This document shows, one piece after another, positions 35,948-44,213 of a stretch of 64,000 bases of DNA. Position 1 is the first letter of the stretch; each line of letters begins with the position of its first letter. The stretch spans positions 2,073,001 through 2,137,000 of the forward strand of contig NZ_CP034783.1 in assembly GCF_006094435.1 (NCBI RefSeq). The letters run 5' to 3'. The notes beneath the pieces were generated by a model, which saw nothing but the letters and a program-made list of their open reading frames with translations, made no database searches and was not told the origin of the DNA. The position numbers and the translations under genes were made by a program. This DNA comes from Pseudomonas sp. MPC6 (GTDB lineage Bacteria > Pseudomonadota > Gammaproteobacteria > Pseudomonadales > Pseudomonadaceae).

Positions 35948-36568
35948 TCAGGCTTGCTCCTCGGCCAGGCTCAACAGCGCGTCGCGGCTGCGTTCGAGAA
36001 ATTGCGCCTTGGTTTCTTCTTCGCCAAGGGCCAGGGCGGCGCCAAAGCTGATGGTGCATAACAGCGGCAGCGGCAGGACGCGGCCTTTGGGCATGACGCG
36101 GTTGAGGTTGGCGATCCACACCGGAATCAATTGCGCCTGGGGGTACGCTTTTGCCAGGTGGTACAGCCCGCTTTTGAACGGCAGCAGGCCCTCCTCGGGG
36201 TTGCGTGTGCCTTCGGGGAAAATAATCAGCGAATCGCCGTTTTTCAGGGCATCGAGCATCGGTTGCAAGGGGTTGTAGTCGGTCTCCTTGCGTTCACGGT
36301 CGACCATTACGCCATTGAACACCCGGTTGATGATGTAGCGGCGCAGCGGGCTTTTGAGCCAGTAATCCGCGCCGGCCACCGGCCGGGTGATACTGCGCAA
36401 GGCGGGCGGCAAGGACGCCCACAACAACACGAAGTCGCCATGGCTGCTGTGGTTGGCGAAATAGATGCGCTGCACCGCCTGCGGCGCACAGCCGAGCCAC
36501 AGGCTGCGGGCGCCGGTGAGCAGGCGGGCGCCCGAGATGATGAGGGTGGCAACCGCGGTTGCGAGCAT
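35948..36568 (-). CDS. 1-acyl-glycerol-3-phosphate acyltransferase (PlsC-like)
   Basis: A 206-residue membrane-associated acyltransferase with NHSSHGDFV (HX4D) and FPEGTRNPEEG motifs and an N-terminal hydrophobic anchor. It would make phosphatidic acid, the substrate of the CdsA-like protein next to it. Part of the six-gene lipid operon. Confidence 0.9.
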   Translation of the reverse strand: MLATAVATLIISGARLLTGARSLWLGCAPQAVQRIYFANHSSHGDFVLLWASLPPALRSITRPVAGADYWLKSPLRRYIINRVFNGVMVDRERKETDYNPLQPMLDALKNGDSLIIFPEGTRNPEEGLLPFKSGLYHLAKAYPQAQLIPVWIANLNRVMPKGRVLPLPLLCTISFGAALALGEEETKAQFLERSRDALLSLAEEQA

Positions 36569-36577
36569 GAAAACTCC

Positions 36578-37033
36578 TTATCCAGCAAAGGTCAGCCAGG
36601 GGCCGGCCATAATGAAAACCAGGGTCAGCAGCACTTGTGCCGCCACCAGCAATGCCTGGCGGCGTAACAACGTCAGAGCGCCAGAGATCCGTTCGTGCCA
36701 GGGACGACCGCCACGGTCGGCGGGCTGCAGGCCCAGTGCCGTCAGCGCATGGTCCAGGGCCTGGGTGCGTTCGGGAAGGTCTTGTGCACAGGCGGCCAGG
36801 TGCTGGAACAGATCGGCATCGAACGCGACCCGCAGTGCCCAGTATTTTTGCCACAGGCCCAGCACCAGCAGCGCGCCGCTGCAGGTCAACCCCCAGGTTC
36901 CCGGGCTGGCCACGACATATTGGCCCAGGCCGAGCAGGGCCCCCAGCAGCGTCAGCCCGGTAGACAGCCGGTCCAGCGAACCACCACGGCGCAACAGGCT
37001 GGCGGTCGCTTGCAGCTGCATTTCAGTGGACAC
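36578..37033 (-). CDS. Membrane protein of the lipid operon, unknown function
   Basis: A 151-residue protein with two hydrophobic segments near residues 25-62 and another at the C-terminus (LLVAAQVLLTLVFIMAGPW). The middle is a soluble helical stretch (FDADLFQHLAACAQDL). No known motif. It overlaps the preceding phosphatase gene by 11 bases and is followed by the acyltransferase after 9 bases, so it belongs to the operon. Confidence 0.8.
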   Translation of the reverse strand: MSTEMQLQATASLLRRGGSLDRLSTGLTLLGALLGLGQYVVASPGTWGLTCSGALLVLGLWQKYWALRVAFDADLFQHLAACAQDLPERTQALDHALTALGLQPADRGGRPWHERISGALTLLRRQALLVAAQVLLTLVFIMAGPWLTFAG

Positions 37034-38369
37034 AGGCGTGCTCCGTGATCATGGGTAACTGCTGCAGCACCTGCCGGTGCGCACTGCTCAGCACGATCCC
37101 CGGACGTGCACGCTGAATCAGCAGGATGGCGTCATCGACACTGGCGGCCCTGCCGCTGCGCAGCAGCCACGCGGCGACAGCCATGGCACTGCGTGAATAG
37201 CCCAGGGCGCAGCAGACCAGCAGCCGACCTTGCTGGCGCAGGCTTTCGATCGCCTCGGCCGCTGCCTGGCATTGCGCGGCGGTGGGTACCGTCAGGTCCA
37301 GTACCGGCAGCGAGCGGTAAGTGACCGAGTCCGCGTTCAGCGATAGCTCAGCACACAGATCGAGCACCGCCCGAAAGGGCGAGTGCTGCAGTTCCTGTCG
37401 ACCTGGCAGGCGTCCGAGCCAGACGTCATCGGTCACCCGGTCGGGCTGCGGGTGGTGGCGGGTCCACAGGCGCGAGTTGAGCCGCGCCGCCGCGAGGTAG
37501 GGGGCCAGCAGCCAGCGTGCCGCGGGGGACAGACGTCCGTCGGCACGTTTCTGGAAACCGCGGGCATCCAGCACGGCGTAATTGAGCGCTACCAGCAACA
37601 AGGCCACCGCGGGCCAGATCAACCACAGCCACGCGCCCCTCAAGGAAAAGGCCGGGATCATGAAGGCTGCGGCACCCAAGCTGTAATACAGCGCCAGTTG
37701 CCAGCGTTTTTTATCCACAGCCAGGCGAGCACCGTGCAGAGGGCCGGGACCCTCCAGTGGCCACAACCAGACGCACAGCCAGCCGAGCAGCGCACCGGTG
37801 GGCAGGTCGACGAAATGGTGCTGGTAAGTGGTCAGCACCGACACCCCGATCAGGATGAACCAGCCATGCATCAGTCCGCGCCACAGCCCCTGCAAGTGCC
37901 GCTGGTAGCAACTCCATAACACCACCAGCAGCGCGATGTGCAGGGAGGGCGCCTGATTGAACGGCTTGTCGAAACCTGCCAGGACATCGAACAGCCAGCC
38001 GAACACGCCGTCCAGTTCGGGCCGGGCAAAGGTGAAGCGCAACGGCCAGATCAGAAAACAACTGACCGCGATCAACTGGGCGGTGATCAGGCGCAGGGCA
38101 TGGCGCCTGAGTTCCAGGCGACTGGCGGGCAGCAACAGCGACAGGCCGTAGAGCAGGTCAATGGACCAGTACGGGACGATGCTCCAGGCCCAGAACGGCA
38201 TCCGGGTTTCCCAGTCGAACACCAGGCTGGCGACCTCGTCCCGTTGAGTGGTGACCCAGGTGGCGAAGCCGTAGGTGGCGAAGAACAGCGGGGCCAACAG
38301 CAACAGCCAGAGCAGTGCCGGTTTCAACAGGCCGGGTTCGCGTCCGAATGGGGCATTCAGGGGCATCAT
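37023..38369 (-). CDS. PAP2 phosphatase fused to a dual-specificity phosphatase
   Basis: A 448-residue two-domain membrane protein. The N-terminal PAP2 domain (about residues 1-240, six helices) has NQAPSLHIAL and TYQHHFVDLPTGA. The C-terminal cytosolic domain has a PTP/DSP loop, VCCALGYSRSA, with intact Cys-x5-Arg (the usual preceding His is Cys). Mitochondrial PTPMT1 of this DSP type dephosphorylates phosphatidylglycerophosphate, so a lipid phosphate is a plausible substrate. ATG 38369 overlaps the preceding gene stop (ATGA), which decides the start. Confidence 0.85.
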   Translation of the reverse strand: MMPLNAPFGREPGLLKPALLWLLLLAPLFFATYGFATWVTTQRDEVASLVFDWETRMPFWAWSIVPYWSIDLLYGLSLLLPASRLELRRHALRLITAQLIAVSCFLIWPLRFTFARPELDGVFGWLFDVLAGFDKPFNQAPSLHIALLVVLWSCYQRHLQGLWRGLMHGWFILIGVSVLTTYQHHFVDLPTGALLGWLCVWLWPLEGPGPLHGARLAVDKKRWQLALYYSLGAAAFMIPAFSLRGAWLWLIWPAVALLLVALNYAVLDARGFQKRADGRLSPAARWLLAPYLAAARLNSRLWTRHHPQPDRVTDDVWLGRLPGRQELQHSPFRAVLDLCAELSLNADSVTYRSLPVLDLTVPTAAQCQAAAEAIESLRQQGRLLVCCALGYSRSAMAVAAWLLRSGRAASVDDAILLIQRARPGIVLSSAHRQVLQQLPMITEHACVH

Positions 38370-40120
38370 TGCACCCGTTGCGCCAGGGATACGCTGAAAA
38401 TGCCCCATTCATCGACCCGCATGCCGATCTTGCGAAAGCCGGCGGCGGCTACCAGTTGGTCCATTTCCGCCTGGGTACGCCGGCGCATGACCCAGGCCTG
38501 GCCTTCACGGTGACTGGTCAAGGCGCGGGCGATCAGTTCCAGCTGCGGGTGCCAGGGTTGGCCGGTGTAGACCAGATAACCACCGGGTTCCACGGCGTCG
38601 GCCAGTCCGGCGAGAGAGCCGCTGACCCTCTGGTTGTCGGCGAACAGCTCGTACAGGCCGGACACCACCGCCAGGGTCGGCTTGGGATCGAGTGCGGCGA
38701 GGTCGGCGCGGTCGAAGGCATCGCCCTTGACGAATCGGGCGATGGCGTCCAGGCCTTTGTCGCGGATCAGCGCACCGCCGTCGCGCACGTTGATGTCGCT
38801 GTAGTCGCGCAACAGGATCGACTCGGGCAGCGGGTCGACACCCTGCAAGGCTTCCAGAATATAGCGCCCGTGCCCGGCGGCAATGTCGACGATGCGCACT
38901 TCGCGACCCTGATCACGCAAGTGCGCCATGGCCAGGCGCAGCAGTTCTTCGACATGCAGCTTGCGTTGGCGAATGCCGCGCCAACCGATGGAGTCCAGGT
39001 AGTTACGATCGATCAGCCGGCCAACGGCGGACGTGCCGGTGGGCGTGTTGCGGTAGACGTAGTCCAGGGTACTGCCGGAATCGAAACCGCTGTCGAAACC
39101 CAGCTTGAGCCCGGACGACAGCCGGCTGCCGAGGCCCATGCCGGCGCGGGTCATGCGCCAGTACAGGTCACGCGGGGAATTGCGGGGCAATGGCGCGGCC
39201 AATGACTCTGATTCGGCGCAGGTCAGGCCCAGGCGGTCGGCGGCCAGCAGGGAAGGGCGGGCAGCCGGTTGTTCGAAGTTGTACAGGATAAAACGACGGA
39301 CGCTGGCGACGGCAGTCTCGCGGCGTTGCTCACCCAAGGTGTCGTGGAAGAATCCCGGCAGCACATGTTTTTCCTTGTGCAGGCTGCCGAGACGCTCGAA
39401 GAACTGTTCCTGAGGTCGGCGATGCACCACGAAATCGGCGCCGGAAATCAACAGCTGCGTCGGCACCTGGATGGCCTGGGCATCGGCCACCACCCGCTCG
39501 GCAGCGTCGTAGAGGCCGAGCAGGACATTGACCGAAATCGCCTTGGTGATCAGCGGGTCGTTGTCGTAGCTGGCGACCCGTTGCGGGTCATGGCTGAGGA
39601 AACGCGCTTTAACGTAGCTGTTGACGAAAAAGTTGCCTCGCCACCGGCGCATCAGCGCCAGCCCCTGACGCGCGAAGGGCACGTAGAGCTTGACCTTGAA
39701 CGCCGGTGACGCCAGCACCAGGGCGCGTATGCGTGGCGCGTAGTCGTGGACCCAGGTGGCCACGATCACCGCACCGACGCTCTGGGCAATTACCGCGATA
39801 TTGTCTTCATCGATACCGTAAGCCGCGCCCAGGTGATCGCAGAAGGTCTGCACGTCACGCACGCTGGTGGCAAAACCCGGGCTGTCGCCCCGGGCACCGG
39901 GCGAGAGGCCATGACCGCGGGCGTCCCAGGCAAAGAAATCATGGTCGGGCAGATTCAGTTCATCCACCAGATGGGCAATGCGCCCGGAGTGTTCATGGCC
40001 GCGGTGAAACAACAGCACGGCCTGGCGTGGTTCGCCCGGGGCCGTGGTACCCGGCCAGTAGCGGTAAAACAATTCCACGCCGTCATGGGTGGTGAACGTC
40101 TGATGTTGGGCTTCGCGCAT
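38366..40120 (-). CDS. Alpha/beta hydrolase fused to a class I SAM methyltransferase
   Basis: A 584-residue bifunctional protein. The N-terminal alpha/beta-hydrolase domain (about 1-290) has DARGHGLSPG, nucleophile in IAQSVGAVI and a monoglyceride-lipase-like lid. A linker follows, then a methyltransferase domain (about 385-584) with the SAM motif VDIAAGHGRYIL. The arrangement is conserved in this operon in Pseudomonas. It may cut or methylate a lipid head group or acyl chain (inference); substrate unknown. Confidence 0.88.
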   Translation of the reverse strand: MREAQHQTFTTHDGVELFYRYWPGTTAPGEPRQAVLLFHRGHEHSGRIAHLVDELNLPDHDFFAWDARGHGLSPGARGDSPGFATSVRDVQTFCDHLGAAYGIDEDNIAVIAQSVGAVIVATWVHDYAPRIRALVLASPAFKVKLYVPFARQGLALMRRWRGNFFVNSYVKARFLSHDPQRVASYDNDPLITKAISVNVLLGLYDAAERVVADAQAIQVPTQLLISGADFVVHRRPQEQFFERLGSLHKEKHVLPGFFHDTLGEQRRETAVASVRRFILYNFEQPAARPSLLAADRLGLTCAESESLAAPLPRNSPRDLYWRMTRAGMGLGSRLSSGLKLGFDSGFDSGSTLDYVYRNTPTGTSAVGRLIDRNYLDSIGWRGIRQRKLHVEELLRLAMAHLRDQGREVRIVDIAAGHGRYILEALQGVDPLPESILLRDYSDINVRDGGALIRDKGLDAIARFVKGDAFDRADLAALDPKPTLAVVSGLYELFADNQRVSGSLAGLADAVEPGGYLVYTGQPWHPQLELIARALTSHREGQAWVMRRRTQAEMDQLVAAAGFRKIGMRVDEWGIFSVSLAQRVQ

Positions 40121-40130
40121 TGCACTGTCC

Positions 40131-40754
40131 TTATGCTGAAGAGGTGTCTTCGTGTACTTCCTTGAGGCCCTGGCGGACCCGATTGATCAGCGTGTAGACC
40201 AACAACACGGCGATGATCGCGAATACGGCGTTGATCCAAAGCGCGCTGATCCAGCCCAGGGCGATAGCGATCGCCACGACCCCCAGCACAAAAGCCCGAT
40301 CACTTTTGCCCATGGGCCCGTCATAGCGCCGCGAAGCACCGACCATCGGCCCCAGCACGCCACTGTACTCGCTGAACAGGGCGAGCAGGGCGACCAGCAG
40401 CACCAGCCACAGGCTGACGCCCGGGAGCAGGGCGAACGGCAATATCAGCGCACAGTCGGCGACGATATCGCACAGCTCATTGAGATAGGCCCCCAGGTGC
40501 GACTGCTGGTTGAATTCCCGGGCGAGCATGCCATCGATGGCATTGAGCGCCATGCGCAGGATCATCCAGGCCGGCACCAGCCAAAATACCCAAGGGTGCT
40601 GGACGAAACCGGCAATCACCGCCCCCACCAGCACCGAGCCGATGCCTGCAATCAGGGTGATCTGGTTGGCGGTGGTGCCCTGGTTGAACAGTCGTTGCAC
40701 CCATGGTCGCAGGAGGTTTTGAAACGCCGGTTTGATCTGGTAGATGCTGGGCAC
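40131..40754 (-). CDS. CDP-alcohol phosphatidyltransferase (YnjF-like)
   Basis: A 207-residue membrane enzyme with about 5-6 helices. The CDP-alcohol motif reads IDGMLAREFNQQSHLGAYLNE...D: it keeps the DG, AR, G and last Asp but has Asn where the third Asp is usual. E. coli YnjF-like relatives also show this, as I recall. First gene of the six-gene operon. It would join CDP-diacylglycerol to a head-group alcohol. Confidence 0.85.
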   Translation of the reverse strand: MPSIYQIKPAFQNLLRPWVQRLFNQGTTANQITLIAGIGSVLVGAVIAGFVQHPWVFWLVPAWMILRMALNAIDGMLAREFNQQSHLGAYLNELCDIVADCALILPFALLPGVSLWLVLLVALLALFSEYSGVLGPMVGASRRYDGPMGKSDRAFVLGVVAIAIALGWISALWINAVFAIIAVLLVYTLINRVRQGLKEVHEDTSSA

Positions 40755-40893
40755 GTCGTTAGGATCTCAGGGGAAAACAGTGTGGGGGGTGAGTTTCGGG
40801 CGAGGCGATTTTTCAGTGTAGATGGGTTCTTGGGGGGAGCTCGTTCGGTTGACTGAGGAGATGCAAGCGGTGGGTCCGTCATCAAGGTGAGGG

Positions 40894-41511
40894 TCAAGGC
40901 TTCACCCAGGGTGTGGCAAGCTGCAGCTTTATAAGATAGCGCTCCTCTTTGGGGCGCTTATCGTCTCTGAAACGATTGACTACCAACATCACTTGATACT
41001 GGTTGCCCGCTTGCCAGTAAGAGGTGCCACCTTTGTTCACATCCCGCAATCGGGCTCGCCATTGGGCGGTATCGGCGAAGGGAGGATCGTAGTTGACTCG
41101 GATCGGTTCCCAGCCTGTTTGACGCCATTGCTCTTGCAAATCCAGCACGATCTTGAGTGTATCGTCGAGCAATAATGGCTCAAGTTGCGGAGACATCCAC
41201 ACACTGCTGACTGACTCATCTTTGTTGAAGCTGACCGTGAAAAAACGGGCCAGAGGGGTCACGAAACCGTACTGAGGATCTATGAAACGGAGACGGGCGT
41301 CCGATTTAGGCAAGCGTCCCCAGTAGTGCCCGGGAATGGCTGGACCAATGGCCGCGCTGGAGCGCTGGCGCATGTCTTCCCAAGGCTCGCCAATCATCAG
41401 TGCAATTTCCGGGTCATCCGAAAGCGCGTGGATCGCTGCCACGATGAGCAAAGCCGCGACGGCCATTGCCAAAACCCCACGTCGCCAACCTACGCCTCGC
41501 AGCAAGCTCAT
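40894..41511 (-). CDS. Putative T6SS immunity protein, paralogue 2
   Basis: A 205-residue protein with an N-terminal membrane segment (residues 14-30) and a predicted periplasmic domain. It is clearly a paralogue of the protein at 41711-42316: shared EIALMIGEP, LRFIDPQYGFVTP, RLRDVNKGG and QYQVMLVVNRF. Its ATG overlaps the stop of the orphan effector C-terminus by ATGA, just as the other copy overlaps the full effector. The context implies immunity to that tail; function unproven. Confidence 0.65.
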   Translation of the reverse strand: MSLLRGVGWRRGVLAMAVAALLIVAAIHALSDDPEIALMIGEPWEDMRQRSSAAIGPAIPGHYWGRLPKSDARLRFIDPQYGFVTPLARFFTVSFNKDESVSSVWMSPQLEPLLLDDTLKIVLDLQEQWRQTGWEPIRVNYDPPFADTAQWRARLRDVNKGGTSYWQAGNQYQVMLVVNRFRDDKRPKEERYLIKLQLATPWVKP

Positions 41512-41702
41512 CGCACGCCCCGGCCTGCGGCAATGTCCTTAATCGACTTTTCGATCAGCTGGCGATCGGAGCGCTGTGGCTGCTCGTCAAACTGCGCCGG
41601 AGCCTGGAATCCGAAAGCCATGCGCTGATGGATATCGATGAAGTGCGCAGTGGAGCTACTGGCGAACCCAATGGGACATTCGTAATCAATGATTGGAGTC
41701 AT
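41508..41702 (-). pseudogene. Orphan C-terminal fragment of the PAAR effector
   Basis: Encodes 64 residues that match the end of the effector at 42313-43131 (QFDE...RSDRQLIEKSIKDIAAGRGVR versus QFDELLRHSDRRLIEQAIQDIAAGRDVR). It starts 8 bases after the first immunity gene and overlaps the second immunity gene by 4 bases. It is a displaced effector tail with no secretion domain. Confidence 0.75.
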
Positions 41703-41710
41703 GGCTTCAC

Positions 41711-42316
41711 TCAGGGTGTGGCAAGCTGCAATGTGATGAGGTAGCGCTCCTCTGTTGGGCGTTTAATGTCCTTGAAACGATTGACCACCAACATTACTTG
41801 ATACCTGTCGCTCGCTCGCCAATAAGCCTTGCCACCTTTGTTCACGTCCCGTAAGCGGGCACGCCATTGCGGCGTGTCGGCGAACGATGGAAAGTCCTGG
41901 AGCCGGATTGGCGTCCAGCCCCCTTGGCGCCATTGCTCCTGCAAACCCAGCACGACTTCGAGTGTGTCGTCGAGCAGCAGCGGTTCTACCTGCGGGGACA
42001 TGCGGACACTTCTAACCAACTCGTCACTATTAAAACTAACTGTGAAGAAGCGGGCCGGCGGGGTCACAAACCCGTATTGGGGATCTATGAAACGAAGGCG
42101 AGCATCGGACTTCGGTATGTTGAACCATGAGTGCCCTGCAATGGCGGGATCAATGGTTGCACTGGAGCGCTGGCGCATGGCTTCGTAAGGTTCGCCAATC
42201 ATCAGCGCAATTTCCAGATTATCGGAAAGCGCTTGTATCGCCGCCAGCGTAATAATGACAGCGACTGTCAGCGCTAACAGGCCCCGACGCCAACTCACGC
42301 GCTGCCTCAGACTCAT
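41711..42316 (-). CDS. Putative T6SS immunity protein, paralogue 1
   Basis: A 201-residue protein with an N-terminal membrane anchor and periplasmic domain, paralogous to 40894-41511. It starts in the ATGA overlap with the effector stop, typical for effector-immunity pairs. It ends with LATP and a TGA stop; the second copy reads TGG there and continues WVKP, so this copy has lost its last four residues. A periplasmic immunity protein would imply a toxin acting in the periplasm or membrane. Confidence 0.7.
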   Translation of the reverse strand: MSLRQRVSWRRGLLALTVAVIITLAAIQALSDNLEIALMIGEPYEAMRQRSSATIDPAIAGHSWFNIPKSDARLRFIDPQYGFVTPPARFFTVSFNSDELVRSVRMSPQVEPLLLDDTLEVVLGLQEQWRQGGWTPIRLQDFPSFADTPQWRARLRDVNKGGKAYWRASDRYQVMLVVNRFKDIKRPTEERYLITLQLATP

Positions 42317-43131
42317 CGCACGTCCCGGCCTGCGGCAATGTCTTGAATGGCCTGTTCGATCAGACGACGATCAGAATGCCGCAGCAGCTCATCGAACTGC
42401 GCCGCAGCCTTAAGCACGAAAGGCATGCGTTGCCGGACATCGGCCAAATTCGCAAGGCGATCATTGCTGAAGCCAATGGTGCGTTTATCATCGACTGGGC
42501 GGCACTGGCTGGCCAGGGTTAGTTCGATAGCCTCAGCGGCGCCGGACGGGACGCCGGTGATGTAGGAAACATGGTTGCCGCGCAGCAACCATACCAGTCC
42601 TTGGTCGCTGTACATCACTGGTTGCAGTATGTTGATCTGTTCGTGCTCGGCAAGCAGCACAACGCTTTCGGCGATATTGCCCGCCTCAATGGCTTTGAAA
42701 GCTTGCAGGATTTGCTTGTAGTCAGTACCGAATTTTAGTGTCTCCTGTGCGACCGGCCACAGCACCGGGTACTGCTTATGTCCATAAATATCGCTCCGAG
42801 ATGGCAGGCAGGTGTCAAGCGCCTTCAACCCCCGCTCCTTGTAGAAAGCATGCAGCGGAAACACATCCAGAAACAACGTGGTATTGCCCATGGCCAGCAT
42901 CTCGTACACGAAGTTGTACACCCGCTGTGCGTACGGCAATGCGTCGTCGCCGCCCCCGAAACGACTACCCGGCACCGGATTATTGCGGTCGGCTTGCTCG
43001 TAGTCGCGCTGCGCCTGCTCGAACTCCCGCAGTTTCGCCTGCCGTTCACGCTCACTGGGGCCGAGTAGTCCAAAGAAGCCTTTCCTGGCGCTGTTCTTCA
43101 AACGTTGTGCCGCTTTATATTCCGCCTGCAT
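42313..43131 (-). CDS. C-terminal part of a T6SS PAAR effector, separated by an amber codon
   Basis: The 272-residue frame continues the PAAR protein in the same reading frame after one TAG (43141-43143); only three codons (ATC GAA AAG) lie between that TAG and the Met codon at 43131. The first part is a charged helix (ERERQAKLREFEQAQRDYEQ), followed by a globular domain (YAQRVYNFVYEMLAMGN, LDVFPLHAFYKERG). No signal peptide. No recognised toxin motif. Without readthrough or internal initiation it lacks a delivery domain. The ribosome site before 43131 is weak. Confidence 0.65.
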   Translation of the reverse strand: MQAEYKAAQRLKNSARKGFFGLLGPSERERQAKLREFEQAQRDYEQADRNNPVPGSRFGGGDDALPYAQRVYNFVYEMLAMGNTTLFLDVFPLHAFYKERGLKALDTCLPSRSDIYGHKQYPVLWPVAQETLKFGTDYKQILQAFKAIEAGNIAESVVLLAEHEQINILQPVMYSDQGLVWLLRGNHVSYITGVPSGAAEAIELTLASQCRPVDDKRTIGFSNDRLANLADVRQRMPFVLKAAAQFDELLRHSDRRLIEQAIQDIAAGRDVR

Positions 43132-43140
43132 CTTTTCGAT

Positions 43141-43776
43141 CTAACTCGCCGCATGCAGCAGGCCACACCCAACCTGCTTGGAAGCGAACGCCGCAAGTCC
43201 CGCCCATTGGAAACGCTGATCTTCCAGCCACAACTGCGCATAAGCGGCATTGATCGCGCGATTCCGCGCCTTGGGGTCGGCGATCAGTACGCCGCCCGGC
43301 GCTACTATGGCTTCGGCGCGTTGTTGATACCCGCGCCAGAGGTTCTGGCAGACCAGCCCCGGTAATTCACTGAAGGACGGTGAGGGCGCCGTTCGCGCCG
43401 GCGCATGGCTGGATGGGCGTGGTACTGGCGGATCATTGCGGGATGCCGGAGTGGCTGGCTGAGCGGCGGCACGGGTACCTTGCGGCGCAACGGCCTCCCT
43501 GGAGGAGTAAGTGGCCGTTTTTAGCGAGGGGATCAACTCGGCTCTGCAAGGGCAAGAGCTGAGGCTGTCCAGCGTACCGGCCAAGAACCGGCCCTTGCTT
43601 CGCATATGCGAAATCCCGCCGGCTATTGCGTAGGTCTTGCCGGTTATTCCGCAGGAAACCCTATCCCCGTCGCGGGCATGGTTTTCGCCAAACATCGTGA
43701 TGCAGGGCTCTGCATCCAGCACCGTGCCGCCGCAGGTAGTCTTGTCGCCTTGGCGAATGTAATACCCGATGGCCAT
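43141..43776 (-). CDS. T6SS PAAR-domain protein (N-terminal part of effector)
   Basis: A 211-residue protein. The N-terminal about 90 residues form a PAAR spike domain (MAIGYYIRQGDKTTCGGTV, ARDGDRVSCG, AGGISHM) that tips the VgrG trimer of type VI secretion. A Pro/Ala-rich linker follows, then the start of a globular domain (SELPGLVCQNLWRGYQQ, AFASKQVGCGLLH). It stops at an amber codon in the same frame as the following gene, so together they probably made a 487-residue PAAR effector. AAGGA lies 8-9 bases before ATG 43776. No other T6SS genes are nearby. Confidence 0.8.
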   Translation of the reverse strand: MAIGYYIRQGDKTTCGGTVLDAEPCITMFGENHARDGDRVSCGITGKTYAIAGGISHMRSKGRFLAGTLDSLSSCPCRAELIPSLKTATYSSREAVAPQGTRAAAQPATPASRNDPPVPRPSSHAPARTAPSPSFSELPGLVCQNLWRGYQQRAEAIVAPGGVLIADPKARNRAINAAYAQLWLEDQRFQWAGLAAFASKQVGCGLLHAAS

Positions 43777-44213
43777 TGATAGAGGTCCTTGTCTGCTGGC
43801 GACTTGAGCGAGGCGCTTTGGCGCGCCTGCTGACGATCAACTTGCTCTGGGGCCCGAAGGAATTGGGGCAAGGCAAGGTGCAGCGCGAAGGGTCGGCGAA
43901 GGGGTTTTCAAGGTAAATCGGACGTTTCTCGGAAGCGTGTAGGAAATGGCGATTCGAATCTTGATGAGGGCGAAGTTTTGGTCGGTATAGAGGGATTACG
44001 GTTAGAGGAGTGGGGAGGCTGCCAGGGGCGGTGGCCTCAAGTTTTGCAGCGGCCGTGAAGATGCCTTCGCCGGCAAGCCGGCTCCTACAGGGGAATCGGG
44101 TACGGTTGGAAGAGGTTAGTTGGCTGTCGGGATGTCTTCGCCAGCAAGCCGGTCTCGCTCGCATAGGGACGCGAGCCCGCTACGGTAGACGGGGCCGCCC
44201 TGCAACCGCGGCG
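43777..44213. other. Gap upstream of the PAAR gene, with two REP arms
   Basis: About 435 bases without a supported gene. It contains two directly oriented REP arms (44060-44093, CCGGCAAGCCGG type, and a diverged one at 44133-44156). The rest probably holds the PAAR gene promoter. Confidence 0.5.

Noticed and set aside
40894..42316. Reading the two anchored paralogues as part of the lipid operon
   Set aside because: They overlap the PAAR effector and its orphan tail by ATGA and are separated from the lipid operon by about 140 bases.
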